A DNA stretch of 64,000 nucleotides from contig VWPU01005420.1 of assembly GCA_013398955.1 (NCBI GenBank), positions 267,832-331,831 of the forward strand, given 5' to 3'. The translations under genes and the position numbers were made by a program. The notes beneath the pieces were generated by a model that was given only the letters and a program-made list of their open reading frames with translations, was not told the DNA's origin and did no database searches. This DNA is from Callaeas wilsoni. Lineage: Eukaryota > Chordata > Aves > Passeriformes > Callaeidae. Positions 37,001 to 49,040 of this stretch are shown here, piece after piece (the first letter of the stretch is position 1; each line of letters starts with the position of its first letter).

Positions 37001-38389
37001 GAAATTTTGGGTTTACATCTGATAGACTGGATATAATTTCTTGTAAATTTTAAAAAAATTGGTTAAACAGAACATGCATAAATGTTAAAATATTGCAGAG
37101 AAATGCAAAATACAGACAAGAACAAGTGCAAATTGACTGGTATTATATAGGAGAGAGTGGGTAATCATGGTCTGTTATGCATTTTACTGGGTAGCGGTAT
37201 ACCAAAGCGTTAGGAGATGTCTGGAAAATGTGATCCATAACACATCTACTGAATCACTGTGAAATCCTTATTATTTTGGAATTTTAAATAATTCCTTTTT
37301 TCTCAGGATAACTTATTATCCTTTAAAAAAAGCAATCATGAGATTTTTATTATACTTTTTTTAATATAGCAGCAAAAATGAGTGTTGTTAGTGCTTTAGA
37401 GGCAGCATACGTATGTGCATCTGTATCTGCATAATAGCATCTTAGTAGCCCATGAGTCCAGTCTTTCTTTTACACTCCTAAATAATCTCAAAACATTTTA
37501 CACATTCTTTTCTGCGCAAATTTGCATATTAATACAGTCTAATTGGCTACTTTTGTAGCCTTTAATGCTATCTGCAGTATTCAGATATCTTTAATAAAGA
37601 AGCTGTAGAACAGTTTTTGGCTCCTTAATGGGGACTTTAAAAGTATATAATTATCCCTTTGTGCATAGAAACTAACAGAAACACTCTTATACTGACAGAG
37701 GATTGCCACTATTATTTATTTTTTTATTTCTCTAAAAGGTAGTGGTGAAGACTTCCCTTCTAGTGAGCTAAAATGTGGTATTTTAATTAAGTGGAAAACT
37801 TGAAAAGGGAAGCTTTTTGCAGAGGGGGCTCAATTGCTTCTTACAACCTTTCTGAAAAGGGCAGAGTGTTAAAACAAACCTCCCACTTTTATTTTCAAAA
37901 GGAAAAAAATCAGAAGCTAAAGATAATCTCTCCATTAGTATTATTAAAAGTGTTCGGCTTTCTTCAGATGCTTTAGAAGCAGACAGACTTGTCATGAGCA
38001 TCACATTTGCAAGCACTGTCACAGCTACTGAAGGCTCTGGTAAAAGCACAGAAGTGCGTTAACAGTAACTGCAAGCAGCCTTTGGGGAACAATAGGCTTA
38101 CCTATACTGTTCCCAGCTATTCAAAAAAACAAGTTGCTTTATTATACTCCATACTTGCTTTAGTGCTCATATAGTGCTTGACCCAGCCTCATTTTTTGAA
38201 GTACTGTCACCAGTTCTAAACACCTTTTTCATTCCCTTTGGGTTAGCTAATTTGGCTGTTACAGCATTCACCAAAATAACACTGAATCCAGTGTGTATCC
38301 AATATGTTTGCTGCTAGGGAGAGAAACCTTCCTTCAAAGTTTCTTCCATATTTTTTCTGTGCACACACCCATTTGATCATTTGTCTTCT
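34061..38389. other. AT-rich unique sequence, no gene seen
   Basis: No genes or transposons are recognised. A (TAA)n tract lies at 35944-35963. Segments 36180-36420 and 37490-37700 are repeat-free, with homeodomain- and octamer-like motifs, and might be conserved non-coding elements. Confidence 0.5.
35944..35963. repeat. (TAA)n microsatellite
   Basis: About six TAA-type units with one interruption (TAG). Confidence 0.75.
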
Positions 38390-38412
38390 AAAAGAAAGAA
38401 AGAAAGAAAGAA
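38390..38412. repeat. (AAAG)n microsatellite
   Basis: Between five and six AAAG tetranucleotide units. Confidence 0.9.
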
Positions 38413-39323
38413 TGGAAGCAAGAATGATCTAAAAATTTAATTATCTTGACAGATACATGTTGAAAATAATTATATATAAAAAGTCTTTGGTATTAAGACA
38501 ATAGGAAAAAAGTAACTTAAGATTTGCAGAACAACTATAATAGTATCATTAGTGCCATAAAACTTCTCAAGCATGTCAGAATCTCTCAGCAAGAACAATG
38601 TGGGCCACTGTTTCAAAAGCCTTATGTAACTAGGGAATAATTTCTGTTTGGATTTCACTATGTTGTTCTGGCAATTAATCTGCTATATGTTGGTTGCATT
38701 GTTGAATAAAAGTATGTTTTAACTTGCTGGCGGATGCCATAGGGTGATGGAAAGTGGGCTAAATTTGCATGACCATACTTTGTCTGCTGTGATAAAGCCA
38801 TGGCTGCAGTATAATCAAGCCAAATAAGTAACCAGCTAGGATAGTGTTTTCAGATCTTTTTTTCTGTAGGTCAAGTAAGTCCCTTACTGACACACTTTTA
38901 TAGGATTAGGCAAGATCTAACTAGGTTTGGCATCTAATCTGTTTTAGACAGTGGTTCATTTTTTCCATCATTTCTATCCATAGGGAGGCAAGGTCACATA
39001 ATATGTAGACAGAATAGACTGTACTTCTGCATGAAAAATAAAACCAGGGTAACATGGGCCATTTTGAAAGAGTCTGAAACTGATTCCATTTCAAGCATTG
39101 TGAAAAAAGTTCAGTCTATGGCCAAATGGTGAAATAGACTTTCTAACAGCAAAAAGTTACATGCAGGTCTTGGTGGGTGGCATAGCAATCCAGAAATGCC
39201 ATAGTATTTTAAACATTTTTGACTTGCTTAAGCACAGAAATGACAGTCATTGCTTCTGTTTCTTTTCATAAAATTCACCTCCTGGTTTTTAAAAAGCAAG
39301 AAGCTAAAACCAGCTGAGCTTAT

Positions 39324-39384
39324 ATGTGTTTCAGGTGACCAAATAGCCAAACCAATGTGTTTTAGGTGACCAATAACCAAAAAG
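39324..39384. repeat. Imperfect 31-bp tandem duplication
   Basis: 'atgtgtttcaggtgacc' with its continuation is repeated as 'atgtgttttaggtgacc', a period of 31 bases with a few mismatches. Confidence 0.8.
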
Positions 39385-39545
39385 TGAAAACATCACATAT
39401 TGATAAAAATGTCTCTGAACATGCTGCCTAATTCTTTCTCAGCTATAAAAGTAGATGCAGAAATATCTAGTCCAGTCACAGAAGTAAAATACATTCAATA
39501 ATTTTATTTTCCTGAAGATATTCTGTTAAATTAATTCTTACCCAG

Positions 39546-39576
39546 AAACAAACAAACAAACAAACAAACAAAAAAA
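39546..39576. repeat. (CAAA)n microsatellite
   Basis: Six or more AAAC/CAAA units ending in an A run. Confidence 0.9.
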
Positions 39577-42500
39577 GATGGACATCTTCAGGATCCCCAT
39601 TGACTCTTCAATTACAATAAAAGTAATTATTGTGCATGGCTGGTTCTATATAACATAGAAGAATTAAGATTTCCTCACTCATTACCCGCAACTGAATCTT
39701 CCTTAAAGGAAACCTGAATGTGCGTCTTGGCAGGAATACTGAAAAAGTCACAACATTTTTCTGCATTGTACTAATTTCCACTTATAAAGAAACCCAGACA
39801 AACACCTAAGCATCCAGTGCACTGATCAAAAACAGCTTTTTACCCAAAGAAGATATTTCTTTAGATGTGCAGCAGAACAGAAGTGAAACAAAATGTCAAT
39901 CCAATTTCTGCCTCCCCTGGAAAACAATCCATATAAATTACATGGAATAAAATTGCTGATAGAGTGTGATCAAGTACTTTTATATGAAAAAATCTGAGGT
40001 TTAATGTGCCAGAATTTTGTATTTCCTCTTGTCCTGGCCACTGGAGAATGTGGATCCCTTCAGCTCATTGCTGTGAGTTACTTATAAAAAATAAAGTGCA
40101 AAGAATGCAATTGTCCCTCTCACATGCTACACCTGGCTTGTGGATAAAGATAACGGGCTCAATGCCCCTGTTGCTTCCAGTTCTTCTTTTCTTCAGATGG
40201 CTTAATTCATCACAAGCAAGGAAAGCAATAAAATATACAGGAGAAGCAAGTGCAGCAGCATGAACATAAAATGTGCCTTTTATATATTCAAATTCATATC
40301 CAGTTGTAGGAAATATTCATGACTAATATTAAACTAAGCCCAGAATTAGGCAAAATGCAACAGACATATATTGAAGTGAGCATTTTATTATGTGCTATGT
40401 CAGTCAGATTAAAGAAAAGAGTGCATGACACCGACAGGATATTGCATGTATATCAAGCAATCTATTTATATATGACAGGGAGGGTTTGATTTCTGGAAGG
40501 AGTGACAACCCAATGAAATAAATGCTCGCCTTCAAAATTACTATAGTCTAAATGTATACCCTTTAGAAAACGATTTTAAATTACAATTAACTAAATGTAG
40601 ATAAATATATTTGAGAATCAATTCTGACATACAGAATCAAGAAAGAAGAAATAATCTGTAAAGATAGCAAAAGGTTTCTGAGTGCCATCAGCACCCTGAC
40701 TCTGAAAAACTGTATAAAGGAAGCAGAAGATATTTCTCTGAGAATCCCAGAGAAGGTAATTTAATAAAAGGGCTGATTCATTTGAAGCCAAAAAGGCCTT
40801 GAAGTAGAAGTGGGGGTGGGAAGTTATACTGCGCTTTTTTTTTGTTCTGACAAGAGCAACATGTAAATTGCAGAAGTGGATCTGCTGTGATTAACAGTAT
40901 CTGATCAAGGTGTGAGCATGTTTGTAATAATAAATGGAGTGTCTCATGTGCTTCAGTGCTGTTCTAGGCAAGTTAAAGCTTTTGTTTATTGCTTCAGTGT
41001 TTTTGGTCAGTTGCTTCCTGCTCTAGTGTAACACTGAGTAAATATCTGCAGAGACAGAAACTTTGATGCTAGAAAAGAGATAATCACTGCATCATTTTTA
41101 AGTACCCCTTCTTGGAAGAAAAAAAATAAATCAAAACAACACAAAACCCCATAAAGAACTAAAGCTGAACCCACTAACTTCCTTGCCTGCAAAGATAAAG
41201 TGCATTGAAACAGAAATTCTTTGAGTTCACAATCATTACCCTTGGATGCTTATATAAGAGAGCAGGATAAAGGAAGAAAAAGAACTATCAACGGTCAATT
41301 TACTTTATTTCTTTTTCTAGAATTATAATTTGCATGACTGTTACATGTTTCCAGGGTTATCTGAGCAGAACACATACAGCCCATCTGACACACAGTCTAT
41401 AAAGTAGGCTTGCGTGAGAAAAGCAGATATTCCATTTGAGACACATCAACCAGCATTCTAAGCAGTAATGACAATCACTGTAGTCAAATCTCTTGCACTT
41501 ATTTCCATGAGGTTTCAGCAATATCCATTTGGTGCATTTGGGGGAGCTATAGGACAGATGCAATCACGTATGGCTCTACACATCAATAATTTCAAACTGT
41601 ATTTTCTCATAACCTTTCCTTCTTTGTTCAAAAGGGGACTTCCATTTTAAATTGTAATCTATGACTTTTGAAACGGATGTTAAAGTGTCTTGCCGACAAA
41701 TTCTTCTGGTTGATTTTCTTCTCTCTTTCTTCTTCTCCTTCTTGCTGTTTTGAAAAGCCATCATGGTAGCATTATGTGAAGGTGAAAGGTACTAGACTGT
41801 AAGGCGACAATTAAGCCCCCATTTTTTAGTAGGATTGCTATGGGGATTATGTATTTAGGAGATTCTAATCGAAGTTGCATACTGATGTTAAAATTCGGCA
41901 TATATTAGTTACTTATAATCAGAGATTAAACCATTTCCATAACACACTGCTAACATCTTAGTCTGAATATTTTCTACTTCCAAATCTCACTCTACATTAA
42001 GCTTGATTACTTGTGGCTTCATAATGCATTTGCTAATATCACCTTAATCCTTCAGTGGCATTATGCTATATAACAATGAATAACGACCCAGATACAGGAG
42101 CTGCTGTATCACAAGATCCAAGGAAGATTTACTGCAAGGAAGCAAAATTATCTGAGGTTGTCATGCTTAAATAATAATTATTAAGATGGGCTAAGAAAAG
42201 CCTGGTCTATGATTGGATAAAAGCTGCTAAAAGCCGGGGTGATCTTTACCTTCTCATCTCCACCTTGAACTTCTGCTAAAAGCAGGTGCTTCCTGTACCA
42301 GACCTCACCCTGAGCACCACCATGGCTACAGATTTGTATGTTCTTGCACCCTAAACTAAAATTAAAGCAGTTTCTTAGAAACACTTAAAAGATGAAAGTG
42401 CTCTAACAACAAAGTACATGATTAAGCAATCTTTTTGTGATACAAACTGTGCATTTTGAAAATGTCAATGCTTTCTTATTTTTTCTTGAAAAAAATAAAA

Positions 42501-43449
42501 TGCATTTCTGATTGAAACTAAAGTGCCTTTATGATTAAAAGTGAAGGCAGAATTTCACTATCATGCACCAACTGCTTGGATAGGGAAACCAAGGCTACAT
42601 AAAGGGAACACAATTATTTTCATGAATCAGAGAACACTTTTTCAGCTAGGCTGAAATATCCTTCCTTACTGCCTATCCTCAACGATTTTGTAGAGCTGCT
42701 CATTTGTTGCACTCCATTGCAGAAGTAGCTGGATTTCATTTCTTTCAACTAATTCTTTTCTCTATGCAGAAAAATGGTTTTTTTGGAATGAACAGCTTGA
42801 TATGGATGTAAATGTTCACTACCATATTTTCATTCTTATCAGAGCTTCGAAAGTTTCTGAATACAGTATGAGAATTTTGGATTTGAGGGAACCAATTTTT
42901 TTATTAATTCTTTTAGGAAATCAAGTTTGAGAGCCTCTCACATATGCCTAGGAGATAACAGAATCACAGAATTGTTAGGTTTGCAAGGGACTTCTGGAGA
43001 TCTAGTCCAACCCCCCCCCGTCAAGGCAGGGTCTTTTGGAGCAGGTTACACAGGAACAAATCCAGGTGGATTTTGAATGTCTCCAGAGACGGAGACTCTA
43101 TGACCTCCCTGGACAGCCTGTTCCAGTGCTCTGCCTCCCTCAGTGTAAACAAGTTCATCCTCATGTTGAGGTGGAACTTCTTGTGTTTTAGTTTATAGCC
43201 ATTGCTCTTCTTCCTGACACTGGGCACACTTGAAACCGTCTGGCACCATCCTCTTGACAGCCACCTTTGAGGTATTTATGTATATTGATGAGATTCTTCT
43301 CCAGACTAAACAGGCCCAGCTCCCACAGTCTCTCTTCACAAGAGGAGCTCCAGACCCCTCATTACCCTTGTGGCCTCTGCCAGACCCTCTCCAGTAGCTC
43401 CTTGTCTTCCTTGTACTGAGGAGCCCAGAAGTGGCCACAGCATTCCAGG

Positions 43450-43455
43450 TTTGGC
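43450..43455. repeat. Target site duplication, left copy (TTTGGC)
   Basis: Directly abuts the nested LTR. It pairs with TCTGGT at 44025-44030, four of six matching; both differences are transitions (T/C), consistent with decay of one original duplication. Confidence 0.6.
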
Positions 43456-44024
43456 TATATTAGTATGCCAGCACACTGGCTGGTTCAGGAGAGCTGCAGC
43501 TTGTCCAGAGGTGCCCAACACGAGAGGAGGACAGTCTGTGGCCTTTGTGTGCCTTGCTAGCCAGCTTCCTCACCCATGAGGTGGAAGGCACGTAGCCACG
43601 TGTGCCTGGGGCTTATGGATTGCCCAAGCATAGCCAGAAATTAATGAGCAAGGCGGCCCTTTGGTCGGTATTCCAAGGGTTTATTGTAGAAACTCCCTCG
43701 AAGGGGACCGAATATGAAGAGAGGCGAACTTCCAGCCAAGGTGTACTTAAAAGGGGTACAGAGAAGGAGGCGGGGATGACACAGCAATGACCTATAGGAA
43801 GAAGGGAAGGGCGGGGCAGGTTTGGCTACCTTTCCTTAGGAGATACAAGGGGTGTCTGTCACTGTCAGTCAGACAGACCGAACCTACATCAGGTCACAGG
43901 ATTTCAATGGGAGAAACCATTCTCACAGACGGGCATTTAACCTTTGGAGCCAGCCCACCAAACCTCTTTATCTGGGCTATGCGGCCCCCTGGGCATTACT
44001 GTGGTTGGTTCAGTCACCACAACA
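43456..44024 (-). mobile_element. Solo LTR, class II-like ERV (copy 2), nested in CR1 copy C
   Basis: The reverse complement begins TGTTGTGG and ends TAATATA, the same termini as the LTR at 12544-13097, and matches it along its whole length (569 versus 554 bp). The poly(A) signal is TTTATT on the plus strand at 43680-43685 (AATAAA on the minus strand). A purine-to-pyrimidine-rich promoter segment containing 'cttaaaaggggtac' on the plus strand lies just upstream of it. It has no internal retroviral sequence. The flanking duplication has decayed (4/6 identity), whereas that of copy 1 is perfect. This suggests copy 2 is older or lies in faster-changing sequence. Confidence 0.88.
43680..43685 (-). 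promoter_or_regulatory. LTR polyadenylation signal AATAAA
   Basis: Reads AATAAA on the minus strand in 'ctacaataaacccttgg', identical in context to 12867-12872. Confidence 0.7.
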
Positions 44025-44030
44025 TCTGGT
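44025..44030. repeat. Target site duplication, right copy (TCTGGT)
   Basis: See 43450-43455. The sequence resumes CR1 text ('ctagggctgagcagagggg') immediately afterward. Confidence 0.6.
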
Positions 44031-44339
44031 CTCGCTAGGGCTGAGCAGAGGGGAAGGATCACCTCCCTGGACCTGCTGGCCATGCTCTTCTTGAGGCACC
44101 CCAGGACACCATTGGCCCTCCTGGCCACAATGACACACTGCCAGCTCATGGTCCACTTGTCACCCAAGACTCCCAGGCCCTTCTCCGCAGAGCTGCTCTC
44201 TAGCGGGTCAGCCTCCAGCCTGCGCTGGTACTTGGGGTTCTTCCTCTCCTGCTGCAGTACCAAACACCTGCCCTTACTCCCAGATCCTCATTAAGTTTCT
44301 CTCTGCCCAATTCTCCAGCCTGCCAAAGTCCTGCTAAAT

Positions 44340-45341
44340 GTCAGCACAGCCTTCAGGTGTAGCAGCCACTCCCTCAGTTTCATATCATCATCAAACCTGC
44401 TGAGGGTACATTCTATACCTTTGTCCAGGTCATTGATAAACAAGTTGAATAAGACTGGACGTGGTATTGACCCCTGAGGAACACCACTGGCTACTCCAAG
44501 TGGATTCTGCTTTGCTGATCATGACCCTCTGAGCTCTGCCATTCAGCCAGTTCTTAATCCACCTCACTGTCCATTCATGTGACCCACATTTCCAGAGCTT
44601 ACCTAGAGGGATATTACGGGAGCCAGTGTGAAAATCTTTGCTGAAGTTGAAGGAGAAAACATCCACTGCTCCCCCCTTGTCAATCCATCCTGCCATGTCA
44701 TCGTAGAAGGCCATCAGATTGGTCAAACATGATTTCCCCTTGGTGGATCACTGCTGACACTTCTGGTGACTTGCCTTTTTTCTACATGCTTGATGATGAC
44801 CTCCAGAACGATCTGTTCCACTACCTTTCCAAGGATGGATGTGAGGCTGACTGGCCAATAGTTTCCTGTAGGCTCCTTCTTGCCCTTTTTGAAGATGGGA
44901 GTAACGTTGTCCTTCCTCCAGTCATCAGGCACCTCTCCCATTCTTCATGATTTTTCAAAGATGACCGTGTGGCTTAGCAACAGTATCTGCCAACTCCCTC
45001 AGCACCTCTGGGTGCATCCCATCATGGCTCATGGATTTATGGGTTTTAAGTCTGTATAGCTGATCTCTAACCAAATCCCGTATGACCAAAGGGAAGTCTT
45101 CCTTTCTTCAGCCTTCTTCTCTTGCCTCAGGGGTCTTGGACTCCTGGAAGTCATCCTCAGCAATACAGACTGAGACAAAGAAGGCATTCCGTAATTCCAT
45201 CTTCTCTGTGTCTTCTGTCACCAGGACACCTATTTGGTTCATCATCAGCCCTACATTTTCCCTAATCTTACTTTTGCTGCTGATGTACTTGAAGAAGCCC
45301 TTCCTGTTGTTCTTGATATCCCTTGACAGACTAAATTCCAA
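44340..45341 (-). pseudogene. CR1 reverse transcriptase remnant (copy C)
   Basis: Minus-strand readings contain GFFKYISSKSKIREN (from 45341), then VPDDWRKDNVTPIFKKGKK and NYWPVSLTSILGK (from 44941), then FSFNFSKDFHTGS and [19 protein letters not shown] (from 44726). All are in the order of CR1 RT fingers and palm. The catalytic motif that should read FADD is FDDD at 44395-44384 (Ala to Asp), and the GVPQGS block is disrupted by a frameshift near 44480. Three separate frames are needed to read it, so it makes no enzyme. It is the most complete RT in the window. Confidence 0.88.
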
Positions 45342-45399
45342 GTGGGCCTTGGCCTTCCTATTTGTCTGACTGTGTGCTGTGATGATGTTCCCACAGTCC

Positions 45400-46294
45400 T
45401 TCTATGTGGCTTTTCCCTTTTTTTTCCACATCCCATAAGTTTCTTTCCTCCATTTGAGATTTATTCAAAGCTGCCTTTTCATCCATGCAGGTGTCCTGTC
45501 CCCTTTGCATGATTTCTTGATCATGGGGATACACTGGTCTTCAGTTTGAAGGAAAGGATTCTTGAATATTAACCACCCACTTTGGGTCTCCTTCTTTTCT
45601 AGAGCTCTAAGCCATGGGATTCCCCTAAGTAGATCTTTGGAGAGGCCAAATTTATCTCTCCTGAAGTTTAGGGTTCTAGTTCTGTTTACTGCTTTGCTTA
45701 GTCCACGAAGGATCCAGAGTTCCACCATCTCATGGTCACTGTAGCCAAGGCTATCCCCAACTCTCATGTCTTCAACCAGTTCGTCCTGGTTTATTAATAT
45801 GAGATCTAGCAACACACCTCTCCTTGTTGGTTCCTCTACCACTTACATCAAGAAGTCTGCAGGAACTTCCTGGACTGTGTGTGCCGAGCTGTGTTGTCTC
45901 TCCAACAAATACTAGGGTGGTTGAAGCCCTCCAGGAGAAACAGGGCCTGTGACCCTGAGGCTTTTTCCAGCTGTTCAGAGAAAGCCTCATCAACTTCCTC
46001 CTGATCAGGTGGCCTCTAGTAAACACTCACAACAGTGTCACATACCTAAGCCTGTGCTTTAATTCTTACCCTTAAGCTCTCAACTGGTTGGTTGAAAGAA
46101 GATACATTCTCTCTGGGTAGAGCTTGATACATTGCAGTTGCTCTCACAGCACCATCCCTGTGCACCCCACCTGCACTGCCAATTGTAGGACATGTGCATG
46201 TTTTCAGGAGCTTATCAGTTTCCCCTCTGACCATGAAGGCAAGCATGGGTGTTTTGAGCTGCAGCTGGGGCTTTGCGAAGAAAGACCAGCACAA
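45400..46294 (-). pseudogene. CR1 endonuclease remnant (copy C)
   Basis: The reading from 45842 contains VEEPTRRGVLLDLILINQDEL, SLGYSDHEMVEL and LNFRRDKFGL, the C-terminal half of CR1 endonuclease. Further upstream the GDFN motif reads EGFN at 45931-45920, losing the metal-binding Asp, and is followed by HPSICW. VESLRVRIKAQA near 46050-46085 continues the domain. The N-terminal first catalytic block is absent or unrecognisable. Confidence 0.82.
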
Positions 46295-48729
46295 GGTTCA
46301 TCAAGCACAAGCAGGACACTCAGAAGTTTAATATTACACCAAATAAAATGGGCAAAATTATGTACGGAATGTGTCTTGGAAGCAATGATGTAGATGAACT
46401 CTTGGAGGGACAGCAGAGCTCCAGTCCTTTCCACAACAGCTCTGCCCTCCCTTAAGGTGCAAGATACACCAAATCTAACAAGCTTTCTGTCTCCTCTAAA
46501 AAGGATGATGCATAGGTATTGTGCATATGATGCTGAGTCCCTAATATAAAAGGAAACTCTGTTGCAGTCCAGACTCTCATGAGGTAGCTGATCACTAAAG
46601 AGCAAATTACAGTCTTAGTCGTTCCCTACCTCAATTTATCTATTCATGTAATGTGTAAAAAGGGAGGTGGACTGTGATTGTTCCATAGACCAAGTAGTTA
46701 TTTTTCTTGATGGTACTTTGACCAAGAGGAGTGCAGTGACAACAAAGGACACAGGGGAATTTTATCTATTTCACCTTTTAAAAATTCTGTTAAGGAAGTT
46801 ATTTCAGGTTCCTTTGTGTCTCCGAATGCCTGACTGTGCACAGGGAGAGGAATTAGCCTAGTCTACTTTGTTTCTACCAAGGGACTGTGGCTACTTACAA
46901 CTGAATCCAACTTCTCTCTGCTTCCTAGCAGAGGACCTTCTTTTCTTTTGTGCCTCCCTTTCCTCCCCTTCTCCCAGATGATTTTTCCATTATTATTGGA
47001 TTCTTTGATATTCCTGTCTGTGGAAAATGAGCTTGTGCAAAGAGTGCAGTGTATGGGTTTGATAGTACTTCTAAGTCAGTGATAGCATTTTAATGCCTTG
47101 TTTTTACTGGCTATCGAGTTTGGCAGCCTTAGACAGTAAAGAGGGAGGGAAGAGACTTTAGACAGCTGGCCATCCTTGTTGATTCCTAGCATGTGCAGTT
47201 CTGTCTGATGATGTCTTTATTCCCAGATTCTTGATAAGGAACATTTTACTTGAGCAGTGGAAAAGAAGGTACACTTAAGAGTTCTTATTTGAATTCTTCA
47301 GATGAGAAATTAATGTCCCACTCTGATTCCATTGAATTCAGAGTCAGCAAATGCATAAAAGAATGGATGAATAAATAAATGCAGATAGTAGTGGGTGCAA
47401 GATTGATCTCTGAAGTATGAAACAGCATCATCTCACAGGAGGAGAAAATCTGTCAGGTCTCATGCTGTAAACATCTGACAACTGAGACATTCCCAGGGCC
47501 ATGCCATGGCCCAGGGCCAGGCACAGCTGATGGGCTCACCAGCTGGTTGCATCTGACACCCAGAGCTCTGCTAGTGCCACAGCACTCGGAGCTCTTTGAA
47601 TTTGAGCTCTTCCTAGATACAGCCTGATACTGTAGCCTTGCCTTTGTTCCCAAGCCTGCCTCCCACCATACAGCTCCTGTCCCATAACTTCTTCCCTTCT
47701 CATGTCGCATGTCCAAAATATGACTTAAAGACGAGGTTAAGAAATAGAAAGTACTGGAAATGCAACTAAAGTCTCAAAGCTTTGCTGTTACATCTTGAGA
47801 GGATTTTGTGGGAAGAATTTTAAGAAACCTTAGCTCCGTCTTTGCCTATGAGCTAATTCTAAAGACTTTATCACATTCTTGAAAGATACTTTCCCTGTAT
47901 GTCCAAGCTTTTCAGGCAATATACATCCTTTTATACATTAGAAGCCCATTTATAGAATCCATTTCATGTTTTCATTATTGAGTGCTTATACTACTGTATA
48001 GGTCAGTGAAAAAGAGTCCTCTCGTGTAATTTATAGGAAAAGTATAGGGTAAGCTGATTCTATTCAGTGTTTTACTTGTTAACTAGAGCAGGGTAATGGT
48101 AAACATTAACTGGAATATATAGGCCATGTACACTAAAAGGTAAATTATATTTATAATAAATTGCCTTATTCTCTGCATTGCACATAAGGAAATCTACACT
48201 GTGAGAGTAGTGAAATGTGCTTTACAGTTAATTATTTTATCTGTTTAGTTGTGATAAAAATTGAAGCATATTAGACTGTGCGCAGACATTTATTAATACC
48301 TGGAAACCACAAATTTCTTGTTGTAGACAAATCTGTTCGTTTACACAAAACAGAAAGTACTTGAATTCTGCAACTGTGGAAAAAATGAACCTATCTCTGG
48401 ATCAGGCTCTCTCTTATATAGTGACAATAAAAATGACAAAATATGAGAGTAGAAAATTAAGAGGGGGAAAATAGATTCTAAGGTTTGGATCCAGAATTAA
48501 AAGTAAAACAATATTTTTTTTTTCAGAGAAAGAGGAGGTGGTCGATGAGTTAATATATGATACTGTAAAAACCTGGTTTATCAGTCTTTAATAGTGATTT
48601 CTTGGTATTTTGGGGGAAAAAATATAAAAATCTTTAGCACTTAATCCCAAGGTTGTTTTCTTGAGAAAATGCTCCCTAGATCTCTTATAAATCTTAAACC
48701 AGGGAACATTTTGCTTACATCTGCTGAGA
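46295..48729. other. Unique sequence, no gene seen
   Basis: Somewhat GC-richer at 47450-47720, which includes a 7-bp-arm hairpin (GGGCCAT gcc ATGGCCC, near 47497). No ORF or transposon can be supported. Confidence 0.45.
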
Positions 48730-48734
48730 TGCCT
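48730..48734. repeat. Possible target site duplication, left (TGCCT)
   Basis: Pairs with GGCCT at 49036-49040 (4 of 5), flanking the LTR-like segment. Confidence 0.35.
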
Positions 48735-49035
48735 TGTAGAGGCTGCCCTGGAACAGAGGCTGGACAGAGTGAAAGGATAAAGGGTAGGTATTTATTGAAA
48801 GGCCTTCACAGGATACACCTTGGGCAGTGCAGGAGTCTCACAGAAACTACACCCAAAATGGACGGCAGTCACATATTTTTTGGACAGATATAAGTTTTTT
48901 CCATTTGCATATCAGAGGTTAATTGTCCAGTTACAGCTTCAGGCAGTGGAGTCCTATTCTCCTAGTTTGCTCCCCTCAACTCACTTTTGTTTACATTTCT
49001 CGGGGCCTGCGACAGTGAGGTGTCCTTGATTCTCA
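48735..49035 (-). mobile_element. Probable small solo LTR
   Basis: The 301-bp segment starts TGTAGAGGCTGCC and ends ATTCTCA on the plus strand, satisfying TG...CA on both strands, with a 4/5 match of flanking 5-mers. TATTTATTG near 48789 reads AATAAA on the minus strand in 'ctttcaataaatacctac', a good LTR-like poly(A) context. The GC-rich stretch 'cggggcctgcgaca' would lie in U3. I recall similar text from bird LTRs, but the right boundary could instead be elsewhere, for example after 'gcctgcgaca' at about 49015. Confidence 0.5.
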
Positions 49036-49040
49036 GGCCT
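49036..49040. repeat. Possible target site duplication, right (GGCCT)
   Basis: See 48730-48734. Confidence 0.35.

Larger units (their letters stand above)
38413..42958. other. AT-rich unique sequence, no gene seen
   Basis: Contains a 31-bp tandem duplication near 39324 and a (CAAA)n tract at 39546-39576. No protein-like ORF is seen. Confidence 0.5.
42959..46294 (-). mobile_element. CR1 LINE copy C, ORF2 to 3' end, split by a solo LTR
   Basis: On the plus strand it opens with the CR1 tail 'agaatcacagaattg' at 42959 and runs backward through the 3' UTR and RT C-terminus (42959-43449, resuming 44031-44340), RT (about 44340-45340) and endonuclease (about 45400-46100). An ERV solo LTR at 43456-44024 interrupts the 3' region at a point where canonical CR1 reads 'gaggccacacctgg'. 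RT is nearly complete in extent, unlike copies A and B, but frameshifts and catalytic substitutions inactivate it. Homology fades at about 46100-46294, with no recognisable ORF1, so it is 5'-truncated. Confidence 0.9.

Noticed and set aside
47490..47520. Hairpin GGGCCAT gcc ATGGCCC as a possible terminator or small RNA
   Set aside because: Only seven-base arms, with no U-tract or precursor-length stem; expected by chance in GC-richer sequence.
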